From Microbacterium sp. 4R-513 (GTDB taxonomy: Bacteria; Actinomycetota; Actinomycetes; Actinomycetales; Microbacteriaceae), in the NCBI RefSeq assembly GCF_011046485.1, contig NZ_CP049256.1, positions 2,666,001 to 2,730,000 of the forward strand: DNA of 64,000 nucleotides, read 5' to 3'. The notes under the pieces were generated by a model, which was given only the letters and a program-made list of their open reading frames with translations, was not told where the DNA came from and searched no databases. Positions 33,671-42,641 of this stretch are shown one piece after another (position 1 is the first letter of the stretch; each line of letters starts with the position of its first letter). A program made the position numbers and the translations under genes.

Positions 33671-35578
33671 CTACACGGAACGGACGATCTCGAGGCACGC
33701 GATCGCCGCTGCCGCCGACCACGCCTGAGGGCGGCATGCCGCCGGGTAGGGAGCGGGGAGCGGAGTGTCGGAGCGCGCGTCGCCCGCGTACAGCTCGGGC
33801 ATCCGGAAGTCGAACGACTCGGCCGCCGCGAGGAGACCGTCGACGATCGCGAGCGCCTCGTCGCGGCATCCGGCTCGCGCCATCCCGCGCGCGACGATCG
33901 CGGCGTCGTGCGGCCACACGCTCCCGCCGTGGTAGCTCAACGGCCAGTAGCCCGCGGCATCCGTCGACATGGTCCTCAGCCCGAAGCCGGACGACATCGA
34001 CGCGCCCGTCAGGAGGCGCGCGATCGAGCGCTCCTGATCGGGATCCAGGATGCCGGTGCCCAGGAGGTGCCCGATGTTCGAGGTGAGCGTGTCGACGGGC
34101 CGGCCGTCGCGGTCGAGGGCGATCGCGGGGTACGTGCCCTCGGGGGTCGTGACCCAGAAGCGTTCGGCGAACCGCGTCCGGAGACCCTGCGCCCACACGC
34201 GGAGGGGCTCGGCGCCCGCTTCGCCGAGCGAGTCGAGCAGGTCGGCTCCCGCCATCGCGGCCTCGTACGCGTAGCCCTGCACTTCGCACAGCGCGATCGG
34301 TCCCTCGGCGAGCGTTCCGTCGCGCCACTGGATGGAGTCCCCGGAGTCCTTCCACCCCTGATTCGACAGGCCGTGACCCGTCTCGTCGACGTAATCGAGG
34401 AAGCCGTCGTCGCCGGCGCTCGTGACGATCCAATCGAGCGCCGCGCGCAGGTGGGGAATGAGCGCGCGAACCTCGGCCTTCGGCATCCCGGCGCGCGATG
34501 CCTCCGCGAGGAGTGCCACCCACAGCGGCGTCGCGTCGACCGTGCCGTAGTACACCGGCGGCAGCACGATGCCCTCACCCGGCATCACGAACTGCCCCGC
34601 ACGCAGCTCGTGCAGGATCTTCCCCGGCTGCTCCGCTGTCGCCGGGTCGGTGGCCGTGCCCTGCAGGCGCGCGAGAACGCGGAGAGTGGATGCCGCGATC
34701 CCGGCGTCGTGGGGGAGCAGCAGGCGTGCGGCCCACAGCGAGTCGCGGCCGAAGAGCGTGAAGAACCAGGGCGCGCCCGCGGCGAGGAACTCGTCCTCCG
34801 GGTGATGGGGAAGAGCCAGCCGGAGGGCGTCGAGGTCGGACAGCGCCCGCTCGGACCAGCGCCGGAGGCGGGGATCGACGTGGATTTCCGTGGGGACGGC
34901 GGCCGAGGCATCCGTCCCCGTCCAGCGCGGCTCGGGACTGCCTGCGCGCACGACGAGCGCGGGGTCGTCGAGGGTCGCCGTCCACTCGGCCGACCACTCG
35001 CCGTGCTCCGGGCACGTGACGTCCCACTCGAGCGTCACGGCGTCGCCGACGTCGATGCGTGCATCGGGCGCGGACAGTGTCATCGTCGCGCCGTCTCCGG
35101 TGACGCGAGCACCCGCCTCGTGACGCTCGGCGCGCCAGTCGCGTGAGTGCGGCTCGCCCGCCTTGACGTCCTGCAGGGGCGTGAGATCGGGCGCGAGCCG
35201 CAGCCGCAGGGTCGTGGAGACGGATGCCTCGAGATGCGAGCGTACGGTGAGGCGCTCGCGCACCGCCCCCGCCGATACGGTCCGCGTGCGCAGCAGTCGC
35301 ACCTTGGGGTCGGGCCAGCGGTCGTCGATGCCACGGAGGAGCGCGCCGAACTCGACCGTCGAGGCCGACACCTCCGCGACCGAGATCGGCTCGGGGGAGC
35401 TCGCCGCCCCGTCGACGGTGTAGGTCAGTTCCGCCTCCCGGATGAACCGCGTGTCGCCGTGGTAGACGCCGTCGATCGGCTGCGCGCCCAGGTCGCCGGT
35501 GCGGCTGGACCACACCTGCGTCGGCGCGCGCAGCGCCACGATCGCATCCGACAGGAAGGGCTGGAGTCCGGAGCTCAC
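33671..35578 (-). CDS. Glycogen-debranching-type glycosidase (amylo-alpha-1,6-glucosidase family)
   Basis: 635 residues from GTG at 35578. The N-terminal beta domain begins VWSSRTGDLGAQPIDGVYHG, typical of GDE_N_bis. The C-terminal (alpha/alpha)6 part has 'FFTLFGRDSLWAARLLLPHD', WKDSGDSIQWRDG and 'GGSVWPHDAAIVARGMARAG'. The family includes debranching enzymes and other alpha-glycosidases with poorly known targets. No signal peptide, so it acts on sugars after uptake. Its GTG overlaps the stop of the upstream permease (GTGA), so it is the last gene of the ABC operon. Confidence 0.87.
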   Translation of the reverse strand: MSSGLQPFLSDAIVALRAPTQVWSSRTGDLGAQPIDGVYHGDTRFIREAELTYTVDGAASSPEPISVAEVSASTVEFGALLRGIDDRWPDPKVRLLRTRTVSAGAVRERLTVRSHLEASVSTTLRLRLAPDLTPLQDVKAGEPHSRDWRAERHEAGARVTGDGATMTLSAPDARIDVGDAVTLEWDVTCPEHGEWSAEWTATLDDPALVVRAGSPEPRWTGTDASAAVPTEIHVDPRLRRWSERALSDLDALRLALPHHPEDEFLAAGAPWFFTLFGRDSLWAARLLLPHDAGIAASTLRVLARLQGTATDPATAEQPGKILHELRAGQFVMPGEGIVLPPVYYGTVDATPLWVALLAEASRAGMPKAEVRALIPHLRAALDWIVTSAGDDGFLDYVDETGHGLSNQGWKDSGDSIQWRDGTLAEGPIALCEVQGYAYEAAMAGADLLDSLGEAGAEPLRVWAQGLRTRFAERFWVTTPEGTYPAIALDRDGRPVDTLTSNIGHLLGTGILDPDQERSIARLLTGASMSSGFGLRTMSTDAAGYWPLSYHGGSVWPHDAAIVARGMARAGCRDEALAIVDGLLAAAESFDFRMPELYAGDARSDTPLPAPYPAACRPQAWSAAAAIACLEIVRSV

Positions 35579-36491
35579 TCCTTCACTGCCCCTTCGCTCG
35601 TGTTCATGATCCGTCGCTGGAAGATGAAGAACATGAGGGCGACGGGGATCGTCATGATGAGCGCCGCAGCGAGCTTGAGGGGATACTGCGTGCCCTGGCT
35701 CAGCTGCCCGGACGCGAGGGATGCGACGCCCTTCGTCAGAGTCGTGAGAGCGGGGACTGCGTCGCGACGATGAAGTGCGCGAGCTCGTTCCACGATCCCT
35801 GGAAGGACAGGATGACGATCGTCACGAGCGCGGGGCGCGCCATCGGCAGCACGACCGACCAGAAGATGCGGAACGTGCCGGCGCCATCCACACGCGCCTG
35901 CTCCTCGACCGAGACCGGGATGGACTCGAAGAAGTTCTTCATGATGAACACGCCGGCCGCGTCGACGAGGAGCGGCAGGATCATGCCCGCATACGAGTCG
36001 TAGATGCCCAGCTGATTGATGACGAGGAACTTCGGGATCAGCAGCACCACGGTCGGAACCGCCATCACGGCGATGACACCGGCGAAGACGACGCCTCGAC
36101 CGCGGAACTGCAGGCGCGCGAGCGCGTAGCCGGCGAGCGACACGAAGAAGACGCGGCCGAGCGTGACGCACACCGTGACGATCGCCGAGTTCGCGAACCA
36201 GACCGGGAAGTCGCTGTTGAGGAACAGCTTCTCGTAGGCGGCCGTCGTGAAGGTCTGCGGAATGAGTGCGACGGGGTTGATCGCGGCCTCGGCATCGGGC
36301 TTGAAGGACGTCGCGATCTGCACGAGGAACGGATAGATGTAGATGAGCGCGAGGACGACGAGCAGGGCGTAGAGCGCGATCTGCCAGAAGATCCGGGCGC
36401 CGTTGCCGGTGCGGCGCACCGGCTGGACGCGCCGGGGCTCGCCTCCCGCGGCAGCTGCCGCGGACGTGTCGGGGACGGCCGTCGTGGTCAT
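35575..36491 (-). CDS. Carbohydrate ABC permease (MalG-like), interrupted by one frameshift
   Basis: ATG at 36491 with AAGGAGGG nine bases upstream. Six membrane helices of the MalG type and the EAA motif 'EEQARVDGAGTFRIFWSVVL' are present. After HFIVATQSP the frame breaks and would stop within three codons. One frame over, the sequence continues as LTTLTKGVASLASGQL and ends MNTSEGAVKE at 35575, exactly the family C-terminus. The break lies at the G4 run 35752-35755 (C4 on the coding strand), and one missing base explains it. Either the assembly dropped a base or the permease is broken. Start overlaps the previous permease stop (ATGA). Confidence 0.85.
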
Positions 36492-37675
36492 CGTGATCCC
36501 TCCTTCGGGGCGGGCGCATCCTCGGGCGCGTCCGGCGGGGACGGCACCTGATTCGCGGCGACGGTCGCCGGGCTCGCCGTCGCGGGGCGGGTGGGCAGCT
36601 CGTACTGACGTGCGCGCCGTCGGGACACGGGTCGCTCGCGGAGCACCCACCGCTGGAACAGTGTGAAGAACACGATGATGGCGAACAGGATGAACGCGAT
36701 CGCGGCGCCCTGGCCCCAGTGCTGGTCGAGGAAGGCGGCGTCGTACGAGAGGTACGCGGGGGTCAGTGTCGTCTTGCCGGGCTGGCCCTTCGAACCCGTG
36801 TAGATCTGGTCGAACACCTGCCAGCAGCCGATGAGGCCGAGCGTCAGCACGGTGAACAGGACGGGCCGGAGCTGAGGGAGTGTCACGCGCCAGAATCGCT
36901 GCCAGGCGTTCGCGCCGTCGACCATCGCCGCCTCCTGCACGTCCGGGCTGATGTTCTGCAGCGCGGCGAGGAACAGCAGCATGAACGTGCCGCTCGTCGT
37001 GAAGATCGCCATCGAGATGTAGACGAGCATCGCGACGGAGGGGCCGGCGAGCCAGTTCCACCACGAGACGCCGAGGAAGCCGTTCTCGGTGAGCACGGGC
37101 GGTCCGTCGGTCACACCGACGGCGCCAAGGGCGTTGTGGACGATGCCGGTCGGGTCGGCGGTCCAGTTGGGGCCGTTGATGCCGATGAAGCCGAGCAGCT
37201 CGTTGATGACGCCGTTCGCCGAGAAGAGGAACAGCCAGAGGATAGTGATGGCGACCGATGCCGTCACCGACGGGAAGTAGAAGGCCGTGCGGAAGATGCC
37301 GCGCCCGCGCAGCAGGGCGCCGTTGACGAGCACGGCGAGGAAGAGCGACAGTGCCGTCTGAATCGGCACGACGAGCAGCACGTACCACGCGTTGTTGCGC
37401 AGCGCTGTGCCGAAGTCGCGTGTGGCCAGGCCGTCGCCGGTCGTGATGGACGCGTAGTTCTCGAGACCGACGAAGCTCACGTTCGACGAGAAGGGGCTGC
37501 CCCGGCCCGACCAGTCGGAGAAGCTCACCCACAACGCCATGAGCACGGGGAAGAGCAGGAAGACGCCCAGGATGATGATGACGGGGAGGGTGAAGACCCA
37601 GCCCGCGACCGCCTCGCCGCGCCGGATCCCCTTGGGGTTTCCGGCACGGCGAGGGGCCGTTGCGGTCGCGGTCAT
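36488..37675 (-). CDS. Carbohydrate ABC permease (MalF-like)
   Basis: 395 residues, longer than usual because of a 45-residue cytosolic N-terminus and C-terminal Pro/Ala tail. It has seven or so hydrophobic segments (WVFTLPVIIILGVFLLFPVL, the WYVLLVVPIQTALSLFLAVL region, SVTASVAITILWLFLFSANG and others) and the EAA loop 'EAAMVDGANAWQRFWRVTLP'. It pairs with the MalG-like permease to form the membrane channel. The ATPase subunit is not in the operon; a shared MsiK-type ATPase encoded elsewhere is likely, as in other actinobacteria. Confidence 0.92.
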   Translation of the reverse strand: MTATATAPRRAGNPKGIRRGEAVAGWVFTLPVIIILGVFLLFPVLMALWVSFSDWSGRGSPFSSNVSFVGLENYASITTGDGLATRDFGTALRNNAWYVLLVVPIQTALSLFLAVLVNGALLRGRGIFRTAFYFPSVTASVAITILWLFLFSANGVINELLGFIGINGPNWTADPTGIVHNALGAVGVTDGPPVLTENGFLGVSWWNWLAGPSVAMLVYISMAIFTTSGTFMLLFLAALQNISPDVQEAAMVDGANAWQRFWRVTLPQLRPVLFTVLTLGLIGCWQVFDQIYTGSKGQPGKTTLTPAYLSYDAAFLDQHWGQGAAIAFILFAIIVFFTLFQRWVLRERPVSRRRARQYELPTRPATASPATVAANQVPSPPDAPEDAPAPKEGSR

Positions 37676-37681
37676 GGTGGG

Positions 37682-38938
37682 TCAGCCGACGATGGCTTCG
37701 AGGTTCGACTGCACCGTCTGGAGGATCTGAGCCGGGTCGCCGGTCTTCAGCCCCTGCAGCTGCGAGTTGAAGTCGGTGATGACGTCAGCGGTCCCCTCGT
37801 TGGTCGGCACGCCCTGGGCGTAGTCGGCGCCGGCGAGGAACGCCTCGAGCTTCGGGTTGTCGCTCTTCCACTGGTCGGCGGCGGACTGCACCGACGGCAT
37901 GGGACCGAATGCCTTCGAGAAGGCGAGCTGCTGGTCGGCGCTCGTCAGGTACTCGACGAGGTCGAGGGCGGCCTTCTGGTTGGGGCTGTCGGCGGCCATG
38001 CCCCAGCAGTTCGTGAACTGCAGGGTTCCCTGGCCGCCGGGGCCCTCCGGGAGCTCGGTGACGACGTAGTCGACGTCGGGGAAGTCGTTCGACATGGCGC
38101 CCGTGATCCAGTTGCCCTCGATCGTCATGGCTGACAGCTGCTTGCCGAAGGCCTCGCCGCCCCATCCGGCCCCGAGGTCGGGAGCGAAGGCGAAGTTACC
38201 GGAGGCGATGTTGTCCTTGACGTAGGTGAGGGCCTCGACGTTCTCCGGGCTGTCGGCCACGGCCTTGCCGTCCTTGATGAGCCCGCCGCCCGCGGCCGCC
38301 ATGAAGGCGCCGACGCGCTGATACTCCTGGCCCATGCCGAGGCCGACGACGCCGTTCTGGGTGAGCTTCTGCGAGACGGCGGTGAGGTCGTCCCACGTCT
38401 TCGGGATGTCGGCATCGGTCAGGCCCGCGGCATCCCACAGTCCCTTGTTGATGACGAGAGCGAGGGTCGAGAAGTCCTTCGGCGCGCAGTAGAAGTCGCC
38501 GTCGTAGGTGAAGTTCTCGACGAGCGACGGATAGAAGTCGTCCTTGTTCTTGAGCTCGTCGCCGTACGCCTTGAGCGAGCCGTTGCTCGCATAGCCCGCG
38601 AGGGCCTCGGTGGCCAGGTAGAAGAGGTCGGGCGGGTCGCCCGCCGCGAAGCCCTGCGAGAGCTGCTGGGGGAGGTCGTTGGCCGTGTTGACCTCGGCCT
38701 TGACGCCCGACTCCTTCGACCATGCCGCAACGGCGTCCTTGACGGCCTTCGTCTCGGCGTCGCCGCTCGAGCCGATCAGGATCGAGAGCGAGTCGTCGGA
38801 GCTCGTGAGAGCGCCGTCCGATGCGCTTCCCCCGCCTCCGTTGTCCTGGAAGCCCTGTCCGCAACCGGCGAGGGCGAGGGCCGCCGTCGCTGCGAAGGCG
38901 CCGATCGCGAGGCTCCGCGCTGCTGTGTTTCGCTTCAT
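37682..38938 (-). CDS. Sugar ABC transporter substrate-binding lipoprotein
   Basis: 418 residues. Lipoprotein signal: MKRNTAARS, hydrophobic AFAATAALALAGC with lipobox LAGC (Cys near residue 25). The family-1 binding-protein body includes ILIGSSGDAETKAVKDAVAA, 'PPDLFYLATEALAGYASNGS' and 'WGMAADSPNQKAALDLVEYL'. It captures an oligosaccharide for the two permeases that follow six bases later. The debranching-type glycosidase in the operon suggests an alpha-glucoside substrate. First gene of the operon, preceded by a LacI-type operator. Confidence 0.93.
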   Translation of the reverse strand: MKRNTAARSLAIGAFAATAALALAGCGQGFQDNGGGGSASDGALTSSDDSLSILIGSSGDAETKAVKDAVAAWSKESGVKAEVNTANDLPQQLSQGFAAGDPPDLFYLATEALAGYASNGSLKAYGDELKNKDDFYPSLVENFTYDGDFYCAPKDFSTLALVINKGLWDAAGLTDADIPKTWDDLTAVSQKLTQNGVVGLGMGQEYQRVGAFMAAAGGGLIKDGKAVADSPENVEALTYVKDNIASGNFAFAPDLGAGWGGEAFGKQLSAMTIEGNWITGAMSNDFPDVDYVVTELPEGPGGQGTLQFTNCWGMAADSPNQKAALDLVEYLTSADQQLAFSKAFGPMPSVQSAADQWKSDNPKLEAFLAGADYAQGVPTNEGTADVITDFNSQLQGLKTGDPAQILQTVQSNLEAIVG

Positions 38939-38970
38939 GAGATCTCCTTCGATACAGTGCCCATCAGAAA

Positions 38971-38984
38971 TTTGATCGTTCAAA
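38971..38984. promoter_or_regulatory. LacI-family operator
   Basis: TTTGATCGTTCAAA is a near-perfect dyad (TTTGA/TCAAA) with the central CG typical of LacI-family operators. It lies 33 bases before the binding-protein start and 78 bases before the divergent lacI-type start, so the regulator probably controls both directions. Confidence 0.75.
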
Positions 38985-39062
38985 CCTGTGGTGCGGTGCC
39001 AAAGTATTCACGAGGTGCGTCGGGTGTCAAGGGGGAGGCGCCCGTCGGGAGAGGTGATATCC

Positions 39063-40082
39063 GTGGCAGGACGACAGCCCACCGTCGAAGACGTCGCGCG
39101 CGTCGCGGGGGTCTCACGGCAGACGGTGTCGAACGTTCTCAACACGCCCCACATCGTCCGTGCGGCGACGCGGGACCGCGTGGAAGCGGCGATCGCGGAA
39201 CTCGGATACGCGCCGTCGATGGCGGCGCGACGACTGCGCACTCGGCGGAGCCACACCATCGGCATCCATCTCGATCCGTATGCCGGGGGAATCTCTGGGA
39301 TCGTCCTCGACCGGTTCATCCACGCCCTCACCGACCGTGCGACACCGCGCGGCCTGCGGATCCTGGTGTACGCGGCGAGCAGCGCCGGCGAGGAGATCGA
39401 CCGGATCCGTCAGCTCCGCGAAGGCGGCGAGATCGATCGGGTCGTCCTGACCGGCACGTACGAGGGAGACCCGCGCACCGAGTGGCTCGCTGAGAACGAC
39501 ATGCCGTTCGTCGCCTTCGGCCGCCCCTGGGGCGAGCCCGGCGCGGGAGCGCTGATGGGCGACCCGTCGCGGCCCTGGGTCGACGTCGACGGCGCAGCCG
39601 GCACGCGGGCCGCCACGCTGCACGCCCTCGCCGAGGGCGATCGGGTCGCGTTCCTCGGCTGGCCCCCGGGCTCCGGCACGGGCGACGACCGCGAGCGCGG
39701 ATGGCGCGAGGCGACGGGGTGGATCGAGGCGACGCCGCCCGACCTGCGGTGGACGTCGGTCGACACCGTGGTCAAAGCGCGGGCCGTCGCCGAGCGGGCT
39801 CTCGCCGAGACGGAGGTCGATGCCGTCGTGTGCGCGAGCGACACCCTCGCGCTCGGCGCGCACCTGGCTGCCTCGCACGGCGGGCGGCCGGACCTGGTCG
39901 TCGTCGGGTTCGACAACACCCCGGTGGCGGAGGCCCTGGGCATCTCGAGCGTCGAGCAGCGGCCCGAGCAGGTCGCCGAGGCCGTGCTCGACCTGCTCGT
40001 GGACGATCCGGCGAGCGACGGCGGAACGTGGCACCGGCTCATCGAGCCCGAGCTCGTCGTCCGCAGCCGGGACGACCTCTAG
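39063..40082 (+). CDS. LacI-family transcription repressor
   Basis: 339 residues from GTG at 39063, chosen because the HTH starts immediately (PTVEDVARVAGVSRQTVSNV, about 5-24), followed by the hinge helix 'APSMAARRLRTRR'. The periplasmic-binding-protein-like sensor domain contains GIHLDPYAGGISGIVLDRFI and VVVGFDNTPVAEALGISSV. It probably represses the adjacent ABC-glycosidase operon until the sugar binds. Its stop overlaps the stop of the convergent IclR gene by four bases. Confidence 0.93.
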   Translation: MAGRQPTVEDVARVAGVSRQTVSNVLNTPHIVRAATRDRVEAAIAELGYAPSMAARRLRTRRSHTIGIHLDPYAGGISGIVLDRFIHALTDRATPRGLRILVYAASSAGEEIDRIRQLREGGEIDRVVLTGTYEGDPRTEWLAENDMPFVAFGRPWGEPGAGALMGDPSRPWVDVDGAAGTRAATLHALAEGDRVAFLGWPPGSGTGDDRERGWREATGWIEATPPDLRWTSVDTVVKARAVAERALAETEVDAVVCASDTLALGAHLAASHGGRPDLVVVGFDNTPVAEALGISSVEQRPEQVAEAVLDLLVDDPASDGGTWHRLIEPELVVRSRDDL

Positions 40083-40888
40083 CCGGAGGCTGCGGTGCGC
40101 TCGCGGGCGTAGAGCCGGCGCGACAGCTCCGCCGCGGCATGCTCGACGTGCGGCGCGAGGCTCGCGGCATCCCGATCCGCCTCGACCGGCCACGTCACGG
40201 CGATCGCGGCCGACGGCCAGCCGATGTGGTCGAGCACCGCGATGCCGATCGACTGGAGGCCGAGCGTGACCTCGCCGTCCTCGGTGGCCCAGCCGGTCGC
40301 GCGAACCTGCCGCAGCAGCTCGCGCAGCTCGCCGGGCGAGCGCGGTCCTCGGCCCGTGCGGTCGGAGAACGCCGAGGCATCCGGGAACAGGGCTCGCACC
40401 TGCTCGCGCCGGAGGGCGGCGAGCATCGCCCGTCCCGTCGCGGTCAGGTGTGCGGGAAGGCGGACGCCGACGTCGGTGACGAGCGCGGGGCGGCGCGGTG
40501 CGCGCTCCTCGACGATGTAGACGACGTCGCGCCCGCTCATGACCGCGAGGTGGGCGCTCTCGCCGACGCGGTCGGCGAGGTCGGCCAGCAGCGGTCGTCC
40601 CAGTCGGGCGAGCGGCGCCTGCCGCGCGTAGCCGCCGCCCAGTTCGAAGGCCGCGACGCCCAGGCCCCAGCGCCGCTCGGCGGGGACGTGCACGACGAAC
40701 CCGTGTCCTTCGAGCGCGTCCAGCAGGTGATAGACGCTGGAGCGGGGAATGCCGAGCTGCAACGCGATCGTCCGCGCAGCGACGGGGCCGCGCTGGCGCC
40801 CGAGGAACGTGAGGATCCGCAGCGTTTGGTCGGCGGCGGGGACCTGCGGCCGATCGGACGTCGACCCGGGAGCGGAATGGTCTGGCAT
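40079..40888 (-). CDS. IclR-family regulator, probable hut regulator
   Basis: 269 residues from ATG at 40888. N-terminal winged HTH with TLRILTFLGRQRGPVAARTI, ALQLGIPRSSVYHLLDALEG and HGFVVHV. The C-terminal GAF-like effector domain has 'LVTDVGVRLPAHLTATGRAM' and the LGLQSIGIAVLDHIGWPSAA segment. IclR proteins often control catabolic operons and respond to a pathway intermediate. It is divergent from hutH with 61 bases between starts, which makes it the likely regulator of histidine utilisation. Confidence 0.88.
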   Translation of the reverse strand: MPDHSAPGSTSDRPQVPAADQTLRILTFLGRQRGPVAARTIALQLGIPRSSVYHLLDALEGHGFVVHVPAERRWGLGVAAFELGGGYARQAPLARLGRPLLADLADRVGESAHLAVMSGRDVVYIVEERAPRRPALVTDVGVRLPAHLTATGRAMLAALRREQVRALFPDASAFSDRTGRGPRSPGELRELLRQVRATGWATEDGEVTLGLQSIGIAVLDHIGWPSAAIAVTWPVEADRDAASLAPHVEHAAAELSRRLYARERTAASG

Positions 40889-40895
40889 AGCAGAC
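40880..40895. promoter_or_regulatory. Possible IclR operator
   Basis: GTCTG-GCATAG-CAGAC is a five-base dyad with a six-base centre. It overlaps the iclR start codon and faces hutH. Short and unsupported by a second copy. Confidence 0.25.
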
Positions 40896-40949
40896 ACAGG
40901 ATGCCACGGCCCGGTGTCGCGCGCGAGCAGCCGGGTGTGGAATCGACGC

Positions 40950-42641
40950 ATGACCACCGTCCTCCCCGCCCTCGGCGTCGTCACGGTCGGCGACGCACCC
41001 CTGCGCCCCGCCGATGTCGTCGCCGTCGCGCGCCACGGCGCGCACGTCGACATCGCCCCCGCCGCGCTCGGGCGGGTCGCCGAGACGCGGGCCCTCGTCG
41101 AAGGCCTCGCCGACGACCCTGAGCCGCACTACGGCATCTCGACCGGGTTCGGAGCGCTCGCGACCACCTTCATCGCACCCGAGCGGCGGCGCCAGCTGCA
41201 GGCCTCGCTCATCCGCTCGCACGCCGCGGGCACCGGCCCCGAGGTCGAGCCGGAGGTCGTGCGGGTGCTTCAGCTGCTGCGCCTGCAGACGCTCGCGACG
41301 GGTCGCACCGGCGTTCGCCCCGTCGTCGTCGAGACGTACGCCGCGATGCTCAACGCCGGCATCACGCCGATCGTCCGCGAGTACGGCTCGCTCGGCTGCT
41401 CGGGCGACCTCGCCCCGCTGTCGCACGTCGCGCTCGCCGCCATGGGCGAGGGTGACGTCCGCGTCGTCGGCCACGACGGGGAGCCGGGCCCGCTCGCGCC
41501 CGCGGCGGAGGCGCTGGCCGCGGCATCCATCCCCCCGCTCGAGCTGCTCGAGAAGGAGGGCCTCGCGCTCATCAACGGCACCGACGGAATGCTCGGGATG
41601 CTGCTGCTCGCCCTCCATGATCTGCGTGTGCTGCTCGACACGGCCGATGTCGCCGCCGCGATGTCGATCGAGAGCCTGCTCGGCACCGACGCCGTGTTCG
41701 CTGCCGACCTCATGGCCCTGCGGCCTCAGGTCGGGCAGGCGGCGTCGGCCGCGCACCTACGTGGGCTCCTCGCGGGCTCGGACATCATGGCCTCACACCG
41801 CGACCCGGCCGTCTGCACGCGCGTGCAGGACGCCTACTCGCTGCGCTGCTCGCCGCAGGTGCACGGCGCGGCGCGCGACACCGCCGACCACGCCGGGCTG
41901 ATCGCGGAGCGGGAGCTCGCGGCATCCGTCGACAATCCCGTCATCACGCCCGACGGACGCGTCGAGTCGAACGGCAACTTCCACGGCGCGCCGGTCGCGT
42001 ACGTGCTCGACTTCCTCGCGATCGCGGTCGCCGATGTCGCGTCGATCTCGGAGCGCCGCACCGACCGCGCCCTCGACGTCGCCCGCAACCAGGGGCTGCC
42101 GCCGTTCCTGGCCGACGAGGTCGGCGTGGACTCCGGGCTCATGATCGCGCAGTACGCCGCGGCGGGGATCGTGTCGGAGCTGAAGCGCCTCGCGGTCCCG
42201 GCATCCGTCGACTCGATACCTTCCTCGGCCATGCAGGAGGACCACGTCTCGATGGGATGGGCCGCCGCACGTAAGCTGCGGCGCGGCATCGACGGCCTCG
42301 CCCGCGTGCTTGCGATCGAGGTGCTGACGGCGGCGCGGGCCCTCGACCTGCGCGCTCCGCTGCAGCCGGGGCCGGCGACGCGCGCCGCGCGCGACCTCGT
42401 GCGGACGGTCGCCGAGGGTCCCGGCCGCGACCACTTCGTCTCGCCCGACATCGAGGCGCTGACGGAGCTCGTGCTGTCGGGCGGGATCCGCGACGCCGCC
42501 TTCGGCGCGGCCGCGTCAGACCGGGCGCCGGCCCCGGGCGACAGCATCGCCTCGGGCGACACCACGGCGTCGGGCGGGGCGGCCGCCCCGGGCGACACCA
42601 CAACGTCGGAGAAAACCACAACGGCGGAGGAAAAACGATGA
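40950..42641 (+). CDS. hutH: Histidine ammonia-lyase
   Basis: 563 residues. Removes ammonia from histidine to give urocanate. The MIO prosthetic group forms from three residues in [14 protein letters not shown]. Here the triad is Cys150-Ser151-Gly152 rather than the commoner Ala-Ser-Gly, a variant also seen in other actinobacterial HALs as far as I recall. Other signatures: [30 protein letters not shown] and [20 protein letters not shown]. The last 40 residues are a Thr/Ser/Gly/Ala-rich low-complexity tail ([10 protein letters not shown] onward to TTAEEKR) that makes it about 50 residues longer than usual. The stop overlaps the hutU start as ATGA. Confidence 0.95.
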   Translation: MTTVLPALGVVTVGDAPLRPADVVAVARHGAHVDIAPAALGRVAETRALVEGLADDPEPHYGISTGFGALATTFIAPERRRQLQASLIRSHAAGTGPEVEPEVVRVLQLLRLQTLATGRTGVRPVVVETYAAMLNAGITPIVREYGSLGCSGDLAPLSHVALAAMGEGDVRVVGHDGEPGPLAPAAEALAAASIPPLELLEKEGLALINGTDGMLGMLLLALHDLRVLLDTADVAAAMSIESLLGTDAVFAADLMALRPQVGQAASAAHLRGLLAGSDIMASHRDPAVCTRVQDAYSLRCSPQVHGAARDTADHAGLIAERELAASVDNPVITPDGRVESNGNFHGAPVAYVLDFLAIAVADVASISERRTDRALDVARNQGLPPFLADEVGVDSGLMIAQYAAAGIVSELKRLAVPASVDSIPSSAMQEDHVSMGWAAARKLRRGIDGLARVLAIEVLTAARALDLRAPLQPGPATRAARDLVRTVAEGPGRDHFVSPDIEALTELVLSGGIRDAAFGAAASDRAPAPGDSIASGDTTASGGAAAPGDTTTSEKTTTAEEKR

